A stretch of 64,000 nt of DNA from an archaeon (lineage in GTDB: Archaea > Iainarchaeota > Iainarchaeia > CSSED10-239), in assembly GCA_029563035.1 (NCBI GenBank), contig JAKQTP010000138.1:372001-436000 (forward strand), given 5' to 3'. The position numbers and the translations under genes are program-made. The notes beneath the pieces were generated by a model. It saw only the letters and a program-made list of their open reading frames with translations, was not told where the DNA came from and ran no database searches. The stretch's first letter is position 1; each line of letters begins with the position of its first letter. Positions 7,691-16,657 of this stretch are shown piece after piece.

Positions 7691-9133
7691 ATGGCACAAA
7701 TAACAACTTGGAGTACACTTTTTGAAGGTGTATATGGTCAAAAAGATTTGGCAATTTTATTTAATGATGACTATTTTGTTTCTTTATTAAGATCAAAAGA
7801 TCCGTCTTCGGTGCTTGTTCAATTATACAAGGTGTTTGGTGTTGATGGGGATATAGAATTATTTGCAGAAACACTACCAAACCAGTGTATTGTTTTTGAG
7901 AAGCATTTTGACATTGGCGACAAGAACACTCACAAATTTTTCATATTAAACACAGATACAGAAATAGTAGATTCTTCTCAACTTAATGAACACATAGAAA
8001 AGAAAATATTAAAATTAAACAAAATCACAAGTTCCATTATTTCTATAATAAAATCTTATAACATAAAACTATTGTCACTAAAGATGTTGCCACCAGAACA
8101 GAAAAATTATTTCTTTTATGATCCGTTTATTGTTAAGGTATTGACCAACTCTCCAAACAACATAGAATTTTCATCAGCAATTAGTTCAGTAGATAAGTTG
8201 TTGGTTGGTAGAAAGAATGGAATTACAATTAATGCCAGCTTAGAGAATCTAAGGTCAATTGTAGTAACAGGTTCAGAAGAAGAAGATAGAATATTTGCAA
8301 TGAAAGTTATTGCTGAAAATTACCTGCTGTCTTCAAAGAAAGTGATTGTCTTTGATAGCACAGGGGTGTTTAAGACATTATCTTATCCTCAGCAAAAAGA
8401 AGAACTGTTGAGTGCCTTTGATATGAAGGTCTCTCCTTTTGGCTTCCCAATAAACACAATTGATTTTTTTAAGATTAAGATACCATTATACACAATACCA
8501 AAATTGGCTTTTATCAATTTATTTAAATTTACTGGTGTTTCTCAAAAAATTATTGATCAGGCATATACCGATAATGTAAAGGACATTTCTGAATTAATAG
8601 CGAATATCGCAGCCATAGGAATTACAGATGAAATAACTGACTTTGAAAAATGGAGGATAATCTCTAAATTGAATATTATTGATGATGTGTATTGTGGTTA
8701 TTTTGGAGAGACTGATCTTTCAATAGTTTTTGAAAGCACATATAAAAATATAGGATCAAGCAAGGTCTTCATGATTAATAGAAATAACCCATTGCACGTT
8801 TATTACATTTATGGAATACTTAAAAAATTATCTGAAGAAGTAAAAGAGGACGTGTTAGTAATTATTCCTCAAGCAAGCGATGTCTTTAACAATTCGTTTA
8901 TTGGAAATGAGCTATTAACAATACTTAAGGAAAACCCAAAATTAAACTACTGTATTGGTGCAGGGCATATTGATGATTTCATAGATAAAGAACCAGCAAC
9001 AGTGAAAATAGAGGTTATATCTAATAATGATGTTGTCATAAGATACCCTGATAAGGATCCATTAAGGCTTCTTTTGCGACCAACTCTGACAAGTAGCAAC
9101 ATAGAGATAAAAAAGGAAGAAACCACAATCTAG
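7691..9133 (+). CDS. HerA-like P-loop protein with lost Walker motifs
   Basis: A 480-residue protein. Residues about 168-240 align by eye with the HerA-type ATPase encoded at 13570-16074: LLVGRKNGITI, then VIVFDSTGVFKTLSYPQQ here against VIVIDTVGIFWTMKYPNK there. At the P-loop position this protein reads VVTGSEEEDR instead of GKRGGGKS. At the expected Walker B (DEA) it reads VLVIIPQASDVF. It therefore should not hydrolyse ATP. Residues 1-165 have no family I recognise. The ATG lies close behind a TATA-like region, so the mRNA may be leaderless. A structural partner or regulator of the active HerA is a guess. Confidence 0.6.
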   Translation: MAQITTWSTLFEGVYGQKDLAILFNDDYFVSLLRSKDPSSVLVQLYKVFGVDGDIELFAETLPNQCIVFEKHFDIGDKNTHKFFILNTDTEIVDSSQLNEHIEKKILKLNKITSSIISIIKSYNIKLLSLKMLPPEQKNYFFYDPFIVKVLTNSPNNIEFSSAISSVDKLLVGRKNGITINASLENLRSIVVTGSEEEDRIFAMKVIAENYLLSSKKVIVFDSTGVFKTLSYPQQKEELLSAFDMKVSPFGFPINTIDFFKIKIPLYTIPKLAFINLFKFTGVSQKIIDQAYTDNVKDISELIANIAAIGITDEITDFEKWRIISKLNIIDDVYCGYFGETDLSIVFESTYKNIGSSKVFMINRNNPLHVYYIYGILKKLSEEVKEDVLVIIPQASDVFNNSFIGNELLTILKENPKLNYCIGAGHIDDFIDKEPATVKIEVISNNDVVIRYPDKDPLRLLLRPTLTSSNIEIKKEETTI

Positions 9134-9292
9134 TTCTAAAATCGCAAAAACCGAAAGCTATATATACTTGAAAAAAGAATAATATTTATATAGGTTTGCT
9201 TTAGTTTGTTTTTTTAATGATTATTATGATTGCAAGCTCTATTTTTGAAATTAGAACAATGTAAAAGTTAAGAACACAAAGGAGTGATATAA

Positions 9293-10198
9293 ATGGCAAT
9301 GAAGTGTCCAGAGTGTGGAAAAGAAAAGGTCTATAAAGACCCAAGAACAGGCGAACTAGTTTGTAAAAATTGTCACACAATAATAAGTGAAGACATGGTA
9401 GATATGGGAAAAGAATGGAGAAACTTTGATCAATCCCCAAGCTCAGAACAAGCAAGATCTGGCTCACCAATGAAGTATGTCAAGATTAATAAAGGTCTTG
9501 AAACAATGATAGAGAGATCTGGCAGAGATCTAAGAGGAAATAAGCTATCCTCAAAGTCCAGAGCACAAATGTACAGATTAATCAAATGGCATAAGAGATC
9601 ATCAATCTCAAACTCAATGCAAAGAAACCTTTCAATTGCTTTAACAGAACTAAGAAGAATGGGTTCCTATCTCAATATTCCTGAATCTTTAATTGAGACT
9701 GCTGCTTTACTTTACAGAAAGACAGTTGAGAAAGGGCTAATAAGAGGAAGATTAATTGAAGCTGTTGTTGCTGCTGTTCTTTATTCTGTTTGTAGAACAT
9801 ATAATGTTCCAAGAACACTTAACGAGATGGCAGAAGCATCAGGTCTAACAAAGAAAGAAATTGGAAGAACTTATAGGTTTATTGTTAAGGAATTAGACAT
9901 TGCAGTTCCATTAACAGATCCAACATATTACATCTCAAGATTTACTTCAGTTCTTGGACTATCAGGAGCTGTTGAAGAAAAAGGTAAAGAGATTGTAAAA
10001 AAGGCAATTAATTCTGGCTTAATCTCTGGTAGAGGTCCAACAGGAGTTGCAGCTGCTGCAGTTTATATTGCTGCATTGATGGTTGGAGAGAGAAGAACAC
10101 AAAAAGAGGTTGCTAATGTTGCAGGAGTAACAGAAGTAACAATCAGAAACAGATATAGAGAGCTTAAGTCTAAGCTAAAGCTAAACATTGATGCTTAA
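9293..10198 (+). CDS. tfb: Transcription initiation factor B (TFIIB)
   Basis: A 301-residue archaeal TFB that bridges TBP-bound promoter DNA and RNA polymerase. The N-terminal zinc ribbon is CPECG...LVCKNC (residues 4-26). The B-reader follows (WRNFDQSPSSEQARSGSP). Two cyclin folds span residues about 105-200 and 205-295, the second containing VAAAAVYIAAL and a recognition helix near TEVTIRNRYRELKSKL. A strong GGAG ribosome site lies 8 bases before the ATG. The 159-bp leader carries TATA-like boxes near 9160 and 9184, so several start sites are possible. Confidence 0.98.
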   Translation: MAMKCPECGKEKVYKDPRTGELVCKNCHTIISEDMVDMGKEWRNFDQSPSSEQARSGSPMKYVKINKGLETMIERSGRDLRGNKLSSKSRAQMYRLIKWHKRSSISNSMQRNLSIALTELRRMGSYLNIPESLIETAALLYRKTVEKGLIRGRLIEAVVAAVLYSVCRTYNVPRTLNEMAEASGLTKKEIGRTYRFIVKELDIAVPLTDPTYYISRFTSVLGLSGAVEEKGKEIVKKAINSGLISGRGPTGVAAAAVYIAALMVGERRTQKEVANVAGVTEVTIRNRYRELKSKLKLNIDA

Positions 10199-10330
10199 GT
10201 TTAAGCATCTTCTTTTTCCAAGAAAATCAATGGATTTTTTTGGATTTCTTTTTCTTATTCTAAACATTTAAATATGTTTCTACTAATCATTTAATTATTA
10301 ATAGTTAATATTTATTGGGAGGAAATAGAG

Positions 10331-10840
10331 ATGGGGTTATTAAAAATGCGAAAGGCACCAGCACCACCAAAACCAAAAAGGTCAGTTTTAAAATTGAGAA
10401 AATCGCCAACAGGTACTAAACATACGACCCGTAGAGTTTCAGCAAAAGAATTGACTCCAAAGCAATTAGAAAAATTAAGAAAAGTTGGAAGAGAGAATGC
10501 AAGAGTAAGAAGATCACAAACAGGAGTTTTAGATGATTATTATAAGAAATCAAGAAGCCCTGTTTATAATAGAGAGCCAGTACATAAGCCAAGAGGAGTT
10601 TTTTATAATGTCCCAATAAGCGAAATAAGATTAGACCCGAAAATTGGCACAATGGTTTTCACACAAGAATATCAAGGAAAGCCAAAGCAATACAGGATAA
10701 CTAGAAATGAATTATTAAAAAATGATTATTATAAGGAAGTTGGATTATTTAACAGCCTTTTAGATTCAAGAAAATATTCATCAGGAGAATCTTCAGCTAG
10801 TGTCAATAAAAGAATATATACTCAAAAAAGCAAAAGATAG
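10331..10840 (+). CDS. Basic lineage-specific protein, unrecognised
   Basis: A 169-residue, Lys/Arg-rich protein (opening MGLLKMRKAPAPPKPKR). A disordered basic N-terminal half is followed by a more ordered part from residue 88 (RGVFYNVPISEIRLDPKIG, then GKPKQYRITRNELLKNDYYK). A GGGAGG ribosome site lies about 8 bases before the ATG. Its basic, Pro-rich N-terminus resembles those at 11076 and 18399, suggesting a lineage-specific group that might bind nucleic acid. No known family. Confidence 0.6.
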   Translation: MGLLKMRKAPAPPKPKRSVLKLRKSPTGTKHTTRRVSAKELTPKQLEKLRKVGRENARVRRSQTGVLDDYYKKSRSPVYNREPVHKPRGVFYNVPISEIRLDPKIGTMVFTQEYQGKPKQYRITRNELLKNDYYKEVGLFNSLLDSRKYSSGESSASVNKRIYTQKSKR

Positions 10841-10845
10841 TTGAA

Positions 10846-11034
10846 GTGGTTGATTTTTTAAAACTAAGAAATCTAAAAGGAGCAGGAATAAGCTTAGAGC
10901 TTGCAAAACAGCATTTCACTCTCCCAGAGCTTTTAATGTGTGGGGGATATAAGACACCTGAACTTATAGAGCATTTTTCTATGGAACAAATTAAAAATGC
11001 AGAAAAAGCTAAAGTTAAAAGGTTTTTTAAATGA
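10846..11034 (+). CDS. Small helical protein, GTG start, unrecognised
   Basis: A 62-residue protein beginning with GTG five bases after the preceding gene. It is predicted helical (LKGAGISLELAKQHFTLPEL) with a basic C-terminus. No clear ribosome site, so coupling to the upstream gene is likely. The start codon is the weakest part of the call: no in-frame ATG is available near the 5' end. Function unknown. Confidence 0.45.
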   Translation: MVDFLKLRNLKGAGISLELAKQHFTLPELLMCGGYKTPELIEHFSMEQIKNAEKAKVKRFFK

Positions 11035-11075
11035 TAAAATCTTTCCATTTGTTAAATGATGTGAGTTGATAAAAT

Positions 11076-11825
11076 ATGATAAAACCAAGAGCAACTAAAC
11101 CAAGGATATATTTAAAAGCAAGAAAGGCAATAACCGGCAAAAGAGCCACGCCATCAGAACTTGGCTATAAAAGAAACCCAAAGACCGGGAAACTAACAAA
11201 GCCAGGCACAAGAGCATTTAATGAGAAAGTAGCTTTTACCGAACAAAATAGAGATTCATTGTTAAAAGTATATGAAAAGAAAATTAAATCATTGGAAAAA
11301 ACAGTTGGTGCAAACAAAAAAGAACAAATGAAAATTGATTTAGATAAAAAGATTTATGAGCAAAAGATAACTGATTTAAAATTGAAATATAAAAGAAAGA
11401 TATCTGATTTAGAAACACAAAGAACACACGATTTAGCAGTTGCAGAAAGAAGAAGATTAACGGCAATTAAGAAAAGACAAATGGAGAGTTGGACAAAAAA
11501 ATTAAATACTGTCTTAAAAGCTTCAAGGAAAGGCACAGTTAAAGAGATAATGGATACTAAATTTAAAGATTTATTTTCTCAGGAAATTGACATTATAAAT
11601 AAAATTTCAATTTATTCAAAAGCTGAAGCCAAACACGCTTATGAATCTATCTATCAAACATATGTTGAAGATTTTAATTCTGTGTTTCATAAAGGCTTTA
11701 AACCAACAGAATTAAAGAAAATGAGTGCAGATAATATTGTTGATTTCTTATCAGAAGTTTCTAAAGTTGCCAAACAGAAAAATGCAACCATGTATTATTC
11801 GTTTCGCAAAAGATTTGTTAAATAA
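11076..11825 (+). CDS. Basic coiled-coil protein, unrecognised
   Basis: A 249-residue protein. Residues 1-60 are basic and look disordered (KPRATKPRIYLKARKAITGK). Residues 65-150 form a long coiled coil rich in Lys, Glu and Leu. A C-terminal helical segment follows (SAEVSKVAKQ-type heptads). It is the third gene of a collinear run with 10331 and 10846. The N-terminal style echoes those of 10331 and 18399. No family name can be given; the basic composition makes nucleic-acid binding possible. Confidence 0.6.
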   Translation: MIKPRATKPRIYLKARKAITGKRATPSELGYKRNPKTGKLTKPGTRAFNEKVAFTEQNRDSLLKVYEKKIKSLEKTVGANKKEQMKIDLDKKIYEQKITDLKLKYKRKISDLETQRTHDLAVAERRRLTAIKKRQMESWTKKLNTVLKASRKGTVKEIMDTKFKDLFSQEIDIINKISIYSKAEAKHAYESIYQTYVEDFNSVFHKGFKPTELKKMSADNIVDFLSEVSKVAKQKNATMYYSFRKRFVK

Positions 11826-11859
11826 TTCTTTTATATTCTTTTTCTTTTATTAATTTATT

Positions 11860-12771
11860 ATGAGCGATAATTGTTATGATGTGGTTATTGTTGGTGGAGG
11901 CGCTGCAGGACTTACTGCTGCTATCTATGCCTCAAGATATGGCTTAAAGACATTAGTCTTTTCTGATTCTTTTGGTGGAACAATAACCTATGCTCACAAG
12001 GTTTGTAACTATCCTGGCTTTACAGAAATCTCAGGAATGGAATGGTCAGAAAGAGTTCTTGAACAAGTCCAATCTCTTGATGTGGAGGTTATTTTTGAAA
12101 AAGTCATGGCAATTGACAAAAAAGAAAAAGTATTTATTGTTAATTCTGATCAAAGAACAGTAAAAGCAAAAAAAATAATTCTTGCAATTGGCAGATCCAG
12201 AAAAAAGCTAGGAGTAGATAGAGAAGAAGAGTTGACAGGAAAAGGAATAAGTTATTGTGCAACTTGTGATGGTGGCTTTTACAAAGGAAAAGTAGTAGGA
12301 GTTGTTGGCGGTTCTGATGCAGCTGTTACTTCTGCTCTTCTTTTGGCTGATATAGCTACCAAAGTTTATTTGATTTACAGAAAAGAAGAACTGCGTGCAG
12401 AAAAGGCATGGGCTGACCTTGCAAAAGCCAAGCAAAACATAGAAATCCTTTATAAGGCAGAGGTGGCTGAGCTTTTAGGGCAAGAAAAACTAGAAGGCAT
12501 AAAGCTAAACACAGGAAAAGAACTAAAGATTGATGGCTTGTTTATAGAGATTGGCTCTGTTCCAAACACTGAGCTTTTGTCAAAGCTAAATGTTTCTCTA
12601 GATGAGAATAAATTTATAATTGTTAATAAAGAGCAAAAAACAAATATTGCAGGTATCTTTGCAGCGGGTGACGCCACAAACGCAAGTGACTTAAAGCAAG
12701 TAATAACTTCAGCAAGTCAAGGTGCGATTGCTGCATATCATTGTTATCTAGATATAAAGGAAAATGAATAG
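11860..12771 (+). CDS. trxB: Thioredoxin reductase
   Basis: A 303-residue FAD/NAD(P)H enzyme that reduces thioredoxin. Seen in order: the FAD-binding VVIVGGGAAGLTAAIYASRY (residues 9-28), the redox-active CATC near residue 139 (SYCATCDGGFYKG), the NAD(P)-binding VVGVVGGSDAAVTSALLLAD, and the C-terminal FAD motif IFAAGDATNASDLKQVITSA. All functional motifs are intact and the length is normal. The ATG lies near TATA-like sequence with no ribosome site, consistent with a leaderless transcript. Confidence 0.96.
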   Translation: MSDNCYDVVIVGGGAAGLTAAIYASRYGLKTLVFSDSFGGTITYAHKVCNYPGFTEISGMEWSERVLEQVQSLDVEVIFEKVMAIDKKEKVFIVNSDQRTVKAKKIILAIGRSRKKLGVDREEELTGKGISYCATCDGGFYKGKVVGVVGGSDAAVTSALLLADIATKVYLIYRKEELRAEKAWADLAKAKQNIEILYKAEVAELLGQEKLEGIKLNTGKELKIDGLFIEIGSVPNTELLSKLNVSLDENKFIIVNKEQKTNIAGIFAAGDATNASDLKQVITSASQGAIAAYHCYLDIKENE

Positions 12772-12843
12772 AAACACAGCTATAACATAACTTTAAATAT
12801 AGTTCCTTTTCTAATCTTATATATTACAAAAGGAGAGAAGGTT

Positions 12844-13524
12844 ATGCCAGAAGATCCAAAATTAACTAGATTATTTGATTCTTTAAATAAAAACTTGTAT
12901 AGGACAAATAAGATTCTAGAGCTCTATAAGCCAGTGCAAGAGGTAATATCATCACTTGCTCAAGATGTTAAAGAGTTACAAGACATTAGCGAGAAAGAAC
13001 CGCTTTTAAATTCTATAATTGAAGAAGAAATAAAAAAAAGAGAACTGATTTCCTTATATAAAAAAATGCTAATCCTTATAGAGAACATTAATGCAGAAAT
13101 AAACGATTATGAGAAAAAAATAGCTGCAGGAGATGTTTTCCTAGAAAACTTCAGATGCTATAGACTAATGATATTTGAAAACTCTAAAAAATCAAAAGAA
13201 TTTATAGAGAGGCTTGTTGAGTCTTTTGAAATTTCTGAATTTGTTCTAAAGTTTAATGTTGTAGGCACCATTGATCTTAATAATATAGCAGAGCACATAA
13301 AAGGAAGGAAAGTCGGAATTGACATTATTGTTCCTGCCACAAACATTAATCTGATATTTGACGAAGTATTAAAGGCACAGACCATGAAGTTCAGACTTGC
13401 TTCTGAAAGCCTAGTTATTTATTTTGAGAAAGACAACATACTTCAATTAGAAGCTCCAAGCAAGAAAATAAAAATAGCAGACACTATTGCTAAAGATTTT
13501 GGAGCAAAATTGGTTGATGAATAA
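12844..13524 (+). CDS. Helical/coiled-coil protein next to HerA, unrecognised
   Basis: A 226-residue protein. Residues 1-125 are helical with heptad character. Residues 130-226 look alpha/beta (VLKFNVVGTIDLNNIAEHI, GRKVGIDIIVPATNINLIFD). A GGAG ribosome site sits before the ATG. It is convergent with the HerA-type gene, with 45 bp between them. No family recognised, and no transmembrane segment. Confidence 0.6.
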   Translation: MPEDPKLTRLFDSLNKNLYRTNKILELYKPVQEVISSLAQDVKELQDISEKEPLLNSIIEEEIKKRELISLYKKMLILIENINAEINDYEKKIAAGDVFLENFRCYRLMIFENSKKSKEFIERLVESFEISEFVLKFNVVGTIDLNNIAEHIKGRKVGIDIIVPATNINLIFDEVLKAQTMKFRLASESLVIYFEKDNILQLEAPSKKIKIADTIAKDFGAKLVDE

Positions 13525-13569
13525 TTTGTTTTTTTAAAAAAAGCTAAGAGATTGTGGAAAAAAGGCTTT

Positions 13570-16074
13570 TTAATCAACAAAAACATTTGCTGTCTTTCCA
13601 CCATCCCATGTTATTCTTGGTCTAATTTTTATTAACATTACTTTTTCTGAGTTATCATCTAGAAGTATTGCATAACCTTGGTCTTTTGGCATCTGTCCAT
13701 AATATTTGTCCATAGGAATATTAAGATAGCTTGGCCTAATTGATGAGACAGCCATAATGTCCTCTTGAGAAGTCATTCTCATACTCAAGAAAAAATCACA
13801 TTGCGAGATTGCCTCGTTATGTAATTTGTTTGGCCTTTGTGTTGCAAGAAGCAAAGATAACCCTGGCTGTCTTCCAACCCTGATCCATTGTAACAAAACA
13901 TCAAGTGCCATTGAATGCCTGTCGCTAGGCATAAACATGTGTGCCTCATCAATCATCATCCAGATAATTGGCATCTCGCTTTCTTTTCTTCCGCCAGATA
14001 ACAACCCCATTTCTTCTTCTTTTCTATAAAGCATTCTTTCTTCATATAGTCTTTTACCAAGTATTCCAACAATAAGTTCTCTAATTGATTCCATGCCAAT
14101 TGCTTCTTTGTAAGTACTGGTATCAATAATAGTTATTGTTCCTGGCTTTGCAAACTCCTTCATTGTTGTCCCTGATCTAGAGAATAGCCCCCAGGATTTA
14201 GCAACAAGAAATCTATTATTTAAAGAGTTGATTATTTCTGATGATGTTTCTGTGTCTTTTTTTGCTTCGTTCATGATGTCGTCAATATCATAAAGATTTC
14301 CAACCTTGTTTTTTATTTTCTCTATAGTTCTTGAAAGCAAAGAAGACTCTGCATCTCTCCAATTAAGTCTAAATACTCCAAGCCAATCTTCAATATCCAT
14401 TTGTGAAGTCCTTATTGAGAAACAACCATCATGTGGAAGATTTTTTTGTTCATAGAAGTCTTTCTTACCAAAAGGCACAAGATTTCTGATATCTATTCCT
14501 TCTGGTTTGAGATTCCATTTTTCAAGAAGCTTTGCATCTTCTTTGTTTGGATATTTCATGGTCCAGAATATTCCAACAGTGTCTATGACAATAACAGACA
14601 ATCTTTCTTTAATTTCAAATGGCTGTTTTGCAAATTCTTCTATCAGAACAGACATAGTATAGCTATTATGGACAATAATGTTGTTTGCAACAAAATTATG
14701 AGTTTCTGGAACTGTTATATCATAAACTGTTTGTTTTTTGTTAATTTCTTTTATATCAATAATCTCGTCCCAGAAGATATCGCTAGTTGCAAGGTTTTTC
14801 AATTCTTTATTATTTTCGCAATTTGCAATTTTAAGTAGTTTTTCTCTAGATGGAGAATAGTTGATTGATGATCTTAATGATTTATAACCAAATCCTTTAC
14901 CAACTGTCGCCCAGTTTTTTGGTCTGTAAATTTCCCAAATTTCTTTAGGTATTGTATCTACATTAGGATTGCTATTTTTTGTTTTTACTTTTTTTTGTAT
15001 TTCTTCTTTTTTCCCAAAAAACCCGATTTTTTTAATAAATTCTAAATTTTGAGAAGACAAGATTTTTAGTTCATAGTTTGGTAATTTTTTAGTTTTTTTT
15101 GTTCTAATTATTGAAAGCAATCCAAATCTTAAAAGCAAACTTTGGACTTGTTGTATTAGTTTAGGAGATGAAGATGAATAAGAAATATTATATTCTTTTT
15201 TATTTTTATCAAAATGGATGGTGCCATCACAACTAAATAATCTATTTAAAAATATAGAAAGTTGTTCTTTAGGTAATTGAAATATAGTTTCTGGAATGAA
15301 TTTAGTATCTGATTTTACATTATATAATCCAAGAGAATCAAAATATTTCCTTAAACTGTTTTTTTCTTTGCCATTTTCAATTTTAGATATTCTTAAGTTA
15401 TTGCGACCATGAGGCGATATCTTTAGTCCTTTATCAAAAGAATAAATTACATTTTTGAATTCTGAAATGATTTTTTCATCATTATTGCAAAACAACACAA
15501 ATCCATTCCCTAAATGGCCCTCTGCGATTAAATATGCTAATAATTTAACTTCACAATCACGAAGCTTTTTGTTGCCAAATCTAGGCACCTCTCTAGGTGT
15601 AGCAATTCTGCTTCCTTTTTTTAAATCTTTAGTTTCTTTCCAACCACATACTGTTAATAATGGATGATTTGGGGTTAGTTTTATTTTTTTCCCGCTTCTT
15701 AATGTTATTTCTAATACTTTGTTTACCGTGCGTTTGTAGAATTGTTCTTTTTTACAACATTTTAATTTCAGGTTTTTTTGTAAGGAAATTATTTTTTTAT
15801 TCTCCTTTCCTAAGTCTTGAATAGGTATCTCTCTTCCGTCTTCTAAGGTTATGAGTGTATCTCCTGTCAGGCATTTGCCACCACCTCTTTTTCCACAAAC
15901 TATCGCAACATGTGAACGAGAGACATCCATTAATACTTTTTTGCCAAGAACAGGCTCATCTCCGCTGGACACTACAACCTTGCCTATATAGCCAGTAGCC
16001 TTCTTTCCATATTTCTTTATTTGGCTTTGGTTTCTTCCAACAATAATTTCTTCAGATTCAAAATCAATTGCCAT
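13570..16074 (-). CDS. herA: HerA-type DNA-translocating ATPase precursor with P-loop intein
   Basis: An 834-residue precursor: extein residues 1-67 and 471-834 (431 residues after splicing) surround a 403-residue intein. The spliced protein has Walker A GKRGGGKS (split between Lys67 and Ser471), IVIDTVGIFWTMKYPNK, Walker B MMIDEAHMFMP, and the sensor LLLATQRPNKL. These are the marks of the HerA/FtsK superfamily; HerA works with NurA in end resection. NurA is at 26459 in this window, not adjacent. A degenerate paralog is at 7691. ATPase activity requires splicing, because the intein interrupts the P-loop itself. Confidence 0.85.
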   Translation of the reverse strand: MAIDFESEEIIVGRNQSQIKKYGKKATGYIGKVVVSSGDEPVLGKKVLMDVSRSHVAIVCGKRGGGKCLTGDTLITLEDGREIPIQDLGKENKKIISLQKNLKLKCCKKEQFYKRTVNKVLEITLRSGKKIKLTPNHPLLTVCGWKETKDLKKGSRIATPREVPRFGNKKLRDCEVKLLAYLIAEGHLGNGFVLFCNNDEKIISEFKNVIYSFDKGLKISPHGRNNLRISKIENGKEKNSLRKYFDSLGLYNVKSDTKFIPETIFQLPKEQLSIFLNRLFSCDGTIHFDKNKKEYNISYSSSSPKLIQQVQSLLLRFGLLSIIRTKKTKKLPNYELKILSSQNLEFIKKIGFFGKKEEIQKKVKTKNSNPNVDTIPKEIWEIYRPKNWATVGKGFGYKSLRSSINYSPSREKLLKIANCENNKELKNLATSDIFWDEIIDIKEINKKQTVYDITVPETHNFVANNIIVHNSYTMSVLIEEFAKQPFEIKERLSVIVIDTVGIFWTMKYPNKEDAKLLEKWNLKPEGIDIRNLVPFGKKDFYEQKNLPHDGCFSIRTSQMDIEDWLGVFRLNWRDAESSLLSRTIEKIKNKVGNLYDIDDIMNEAKKDTETSSEIINSLNNRFLVAKSWGLFSRSGTTMKEFAKPGTITIIDTSTYKEAIGMESIRELIVGILGKRLYEERMLYRKEEEMGLLSGGRKESEMPIIWMMIDEAHMFMPSDRHSMALDVLLQWIRVGRQPGLSLLLATQRPNKLHNEAISQCDFFLSMRMTSQEDIMAVSSIRPSYLNIPMDKYYGQMPKDQGYAILLDDNSEKVMLIKIRPRITWDGGKTANVFVD
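14665..15873 (-). mobile_element. Intein with LAGLIDADG homing endonuclease, inside HerA P-loop
   Basis: Precursor residues 68-470. Splicing block A starts at Cys68 (CLTGDTLITL), block B is KLTPNHPLLTV, block F is VYDITVPETHNFVANN, and block G ends in VHN before Ser471. Two LAGLIDADG motifs, LLAYLIAEGH (acidic Glu185) and LNRLFSCDGTI (acidic Asp283), are both present with their acidic residues, so the endonuclease may still be active. Ser471 is both the +1 splicing nucleophile and the Walker A serine. Boundaries were placed by matching codons on both sides. Confidence 0.95.
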
Positions 16075-16241
16075 ATTTTATCATATTTTTAATAATTGGT
16101 TTTATTATTTTTCTAATATCTACAAAATAAGCAATAGCAAAACTAGCTATTACTAATTTATGGATAGTATCAAAAATCACAACCATAAATATATATAATA
16201 GATGAATTTAAAAATACTAAAGAAATAGAGAAATAAAGACC

Positions 16242-16526
16242 TTAGTCAGTCTTAAATTCTGTTTTTTTCATTTTCTTTGGTATAACATAGTAGTGTTTTG
16301 CTTTACACACTGTACATTCTGCATTAAACACTGGTTTTTTATTCTGTTTTTTTACGGTTGCAATGTGCTTTGCCATTCCACCATAGCCTTTCTTGTGCTT
16401 TCTAACATTTTTTCTAGTGCCTACTGCTAAGGTTCTTGCACTTCTTGATTTGTATTGTGAAAGCTTGTGAGGTTGGTGTTTTTTACATTTTTTACAGTAT
16501 GCCTTTATTTGCTTTGGTATCTTCAT
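16242..16526 (-). CDS. rpl44e: Ribosomal protein L44e
   Basis: A 94-residue zinc-binding large-subunit protein of archaea and eukaryotes. Seen: the opening MKIPKQIKAYCKKCKKHQPH, the basic middle KKGYGGMAKHIATVKKQNKK, and the second cysteine pair ECTVCKAKHYYVIPKK. Both CxxC pairs are intact. It lies upstream of the HerA gene on the same strand, with 167 bp between them. Length normal. Confidence 0.96.
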   Translation of the reverse strand: MKIPKQIKAYCKKCKKHQPHKLSQYKSRSARTLAVGTRKNVRKHKKGYGGMAKHIATVKKQNKKPVFNAECTVCKAKHYYVIPKKMKKTEFKTD

Positions 16527-16657
16527 ATATAATCATTTTTGTTTGTAATTATTAAAAAAAGAGTCTGTTTTTAGCTTACTCTATATAATATATATTGTCC
16601 CATATTTATTTAAAAAGATTGCCTATATTAATTTCAATAGGAGAATGTGAAAAACAC

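Noticed and set aside
9201..9470. Minus-strand open frame overlapping the TFB start
   Set aside because: Antisense to the conserved TFB zinc ribbon and its leader; hydrophobic composition from the complement of Lys-rich codons; no ribosome site.
14431..14838. Plus-strand open frame of 135 residues opposite the HerA gene
   Set aside because: It lies wholly antisense to clear HerA and intein coding sequence and has no ribosome site. Its composition (rich in F, K, N) reads as a shadow of the true gene.
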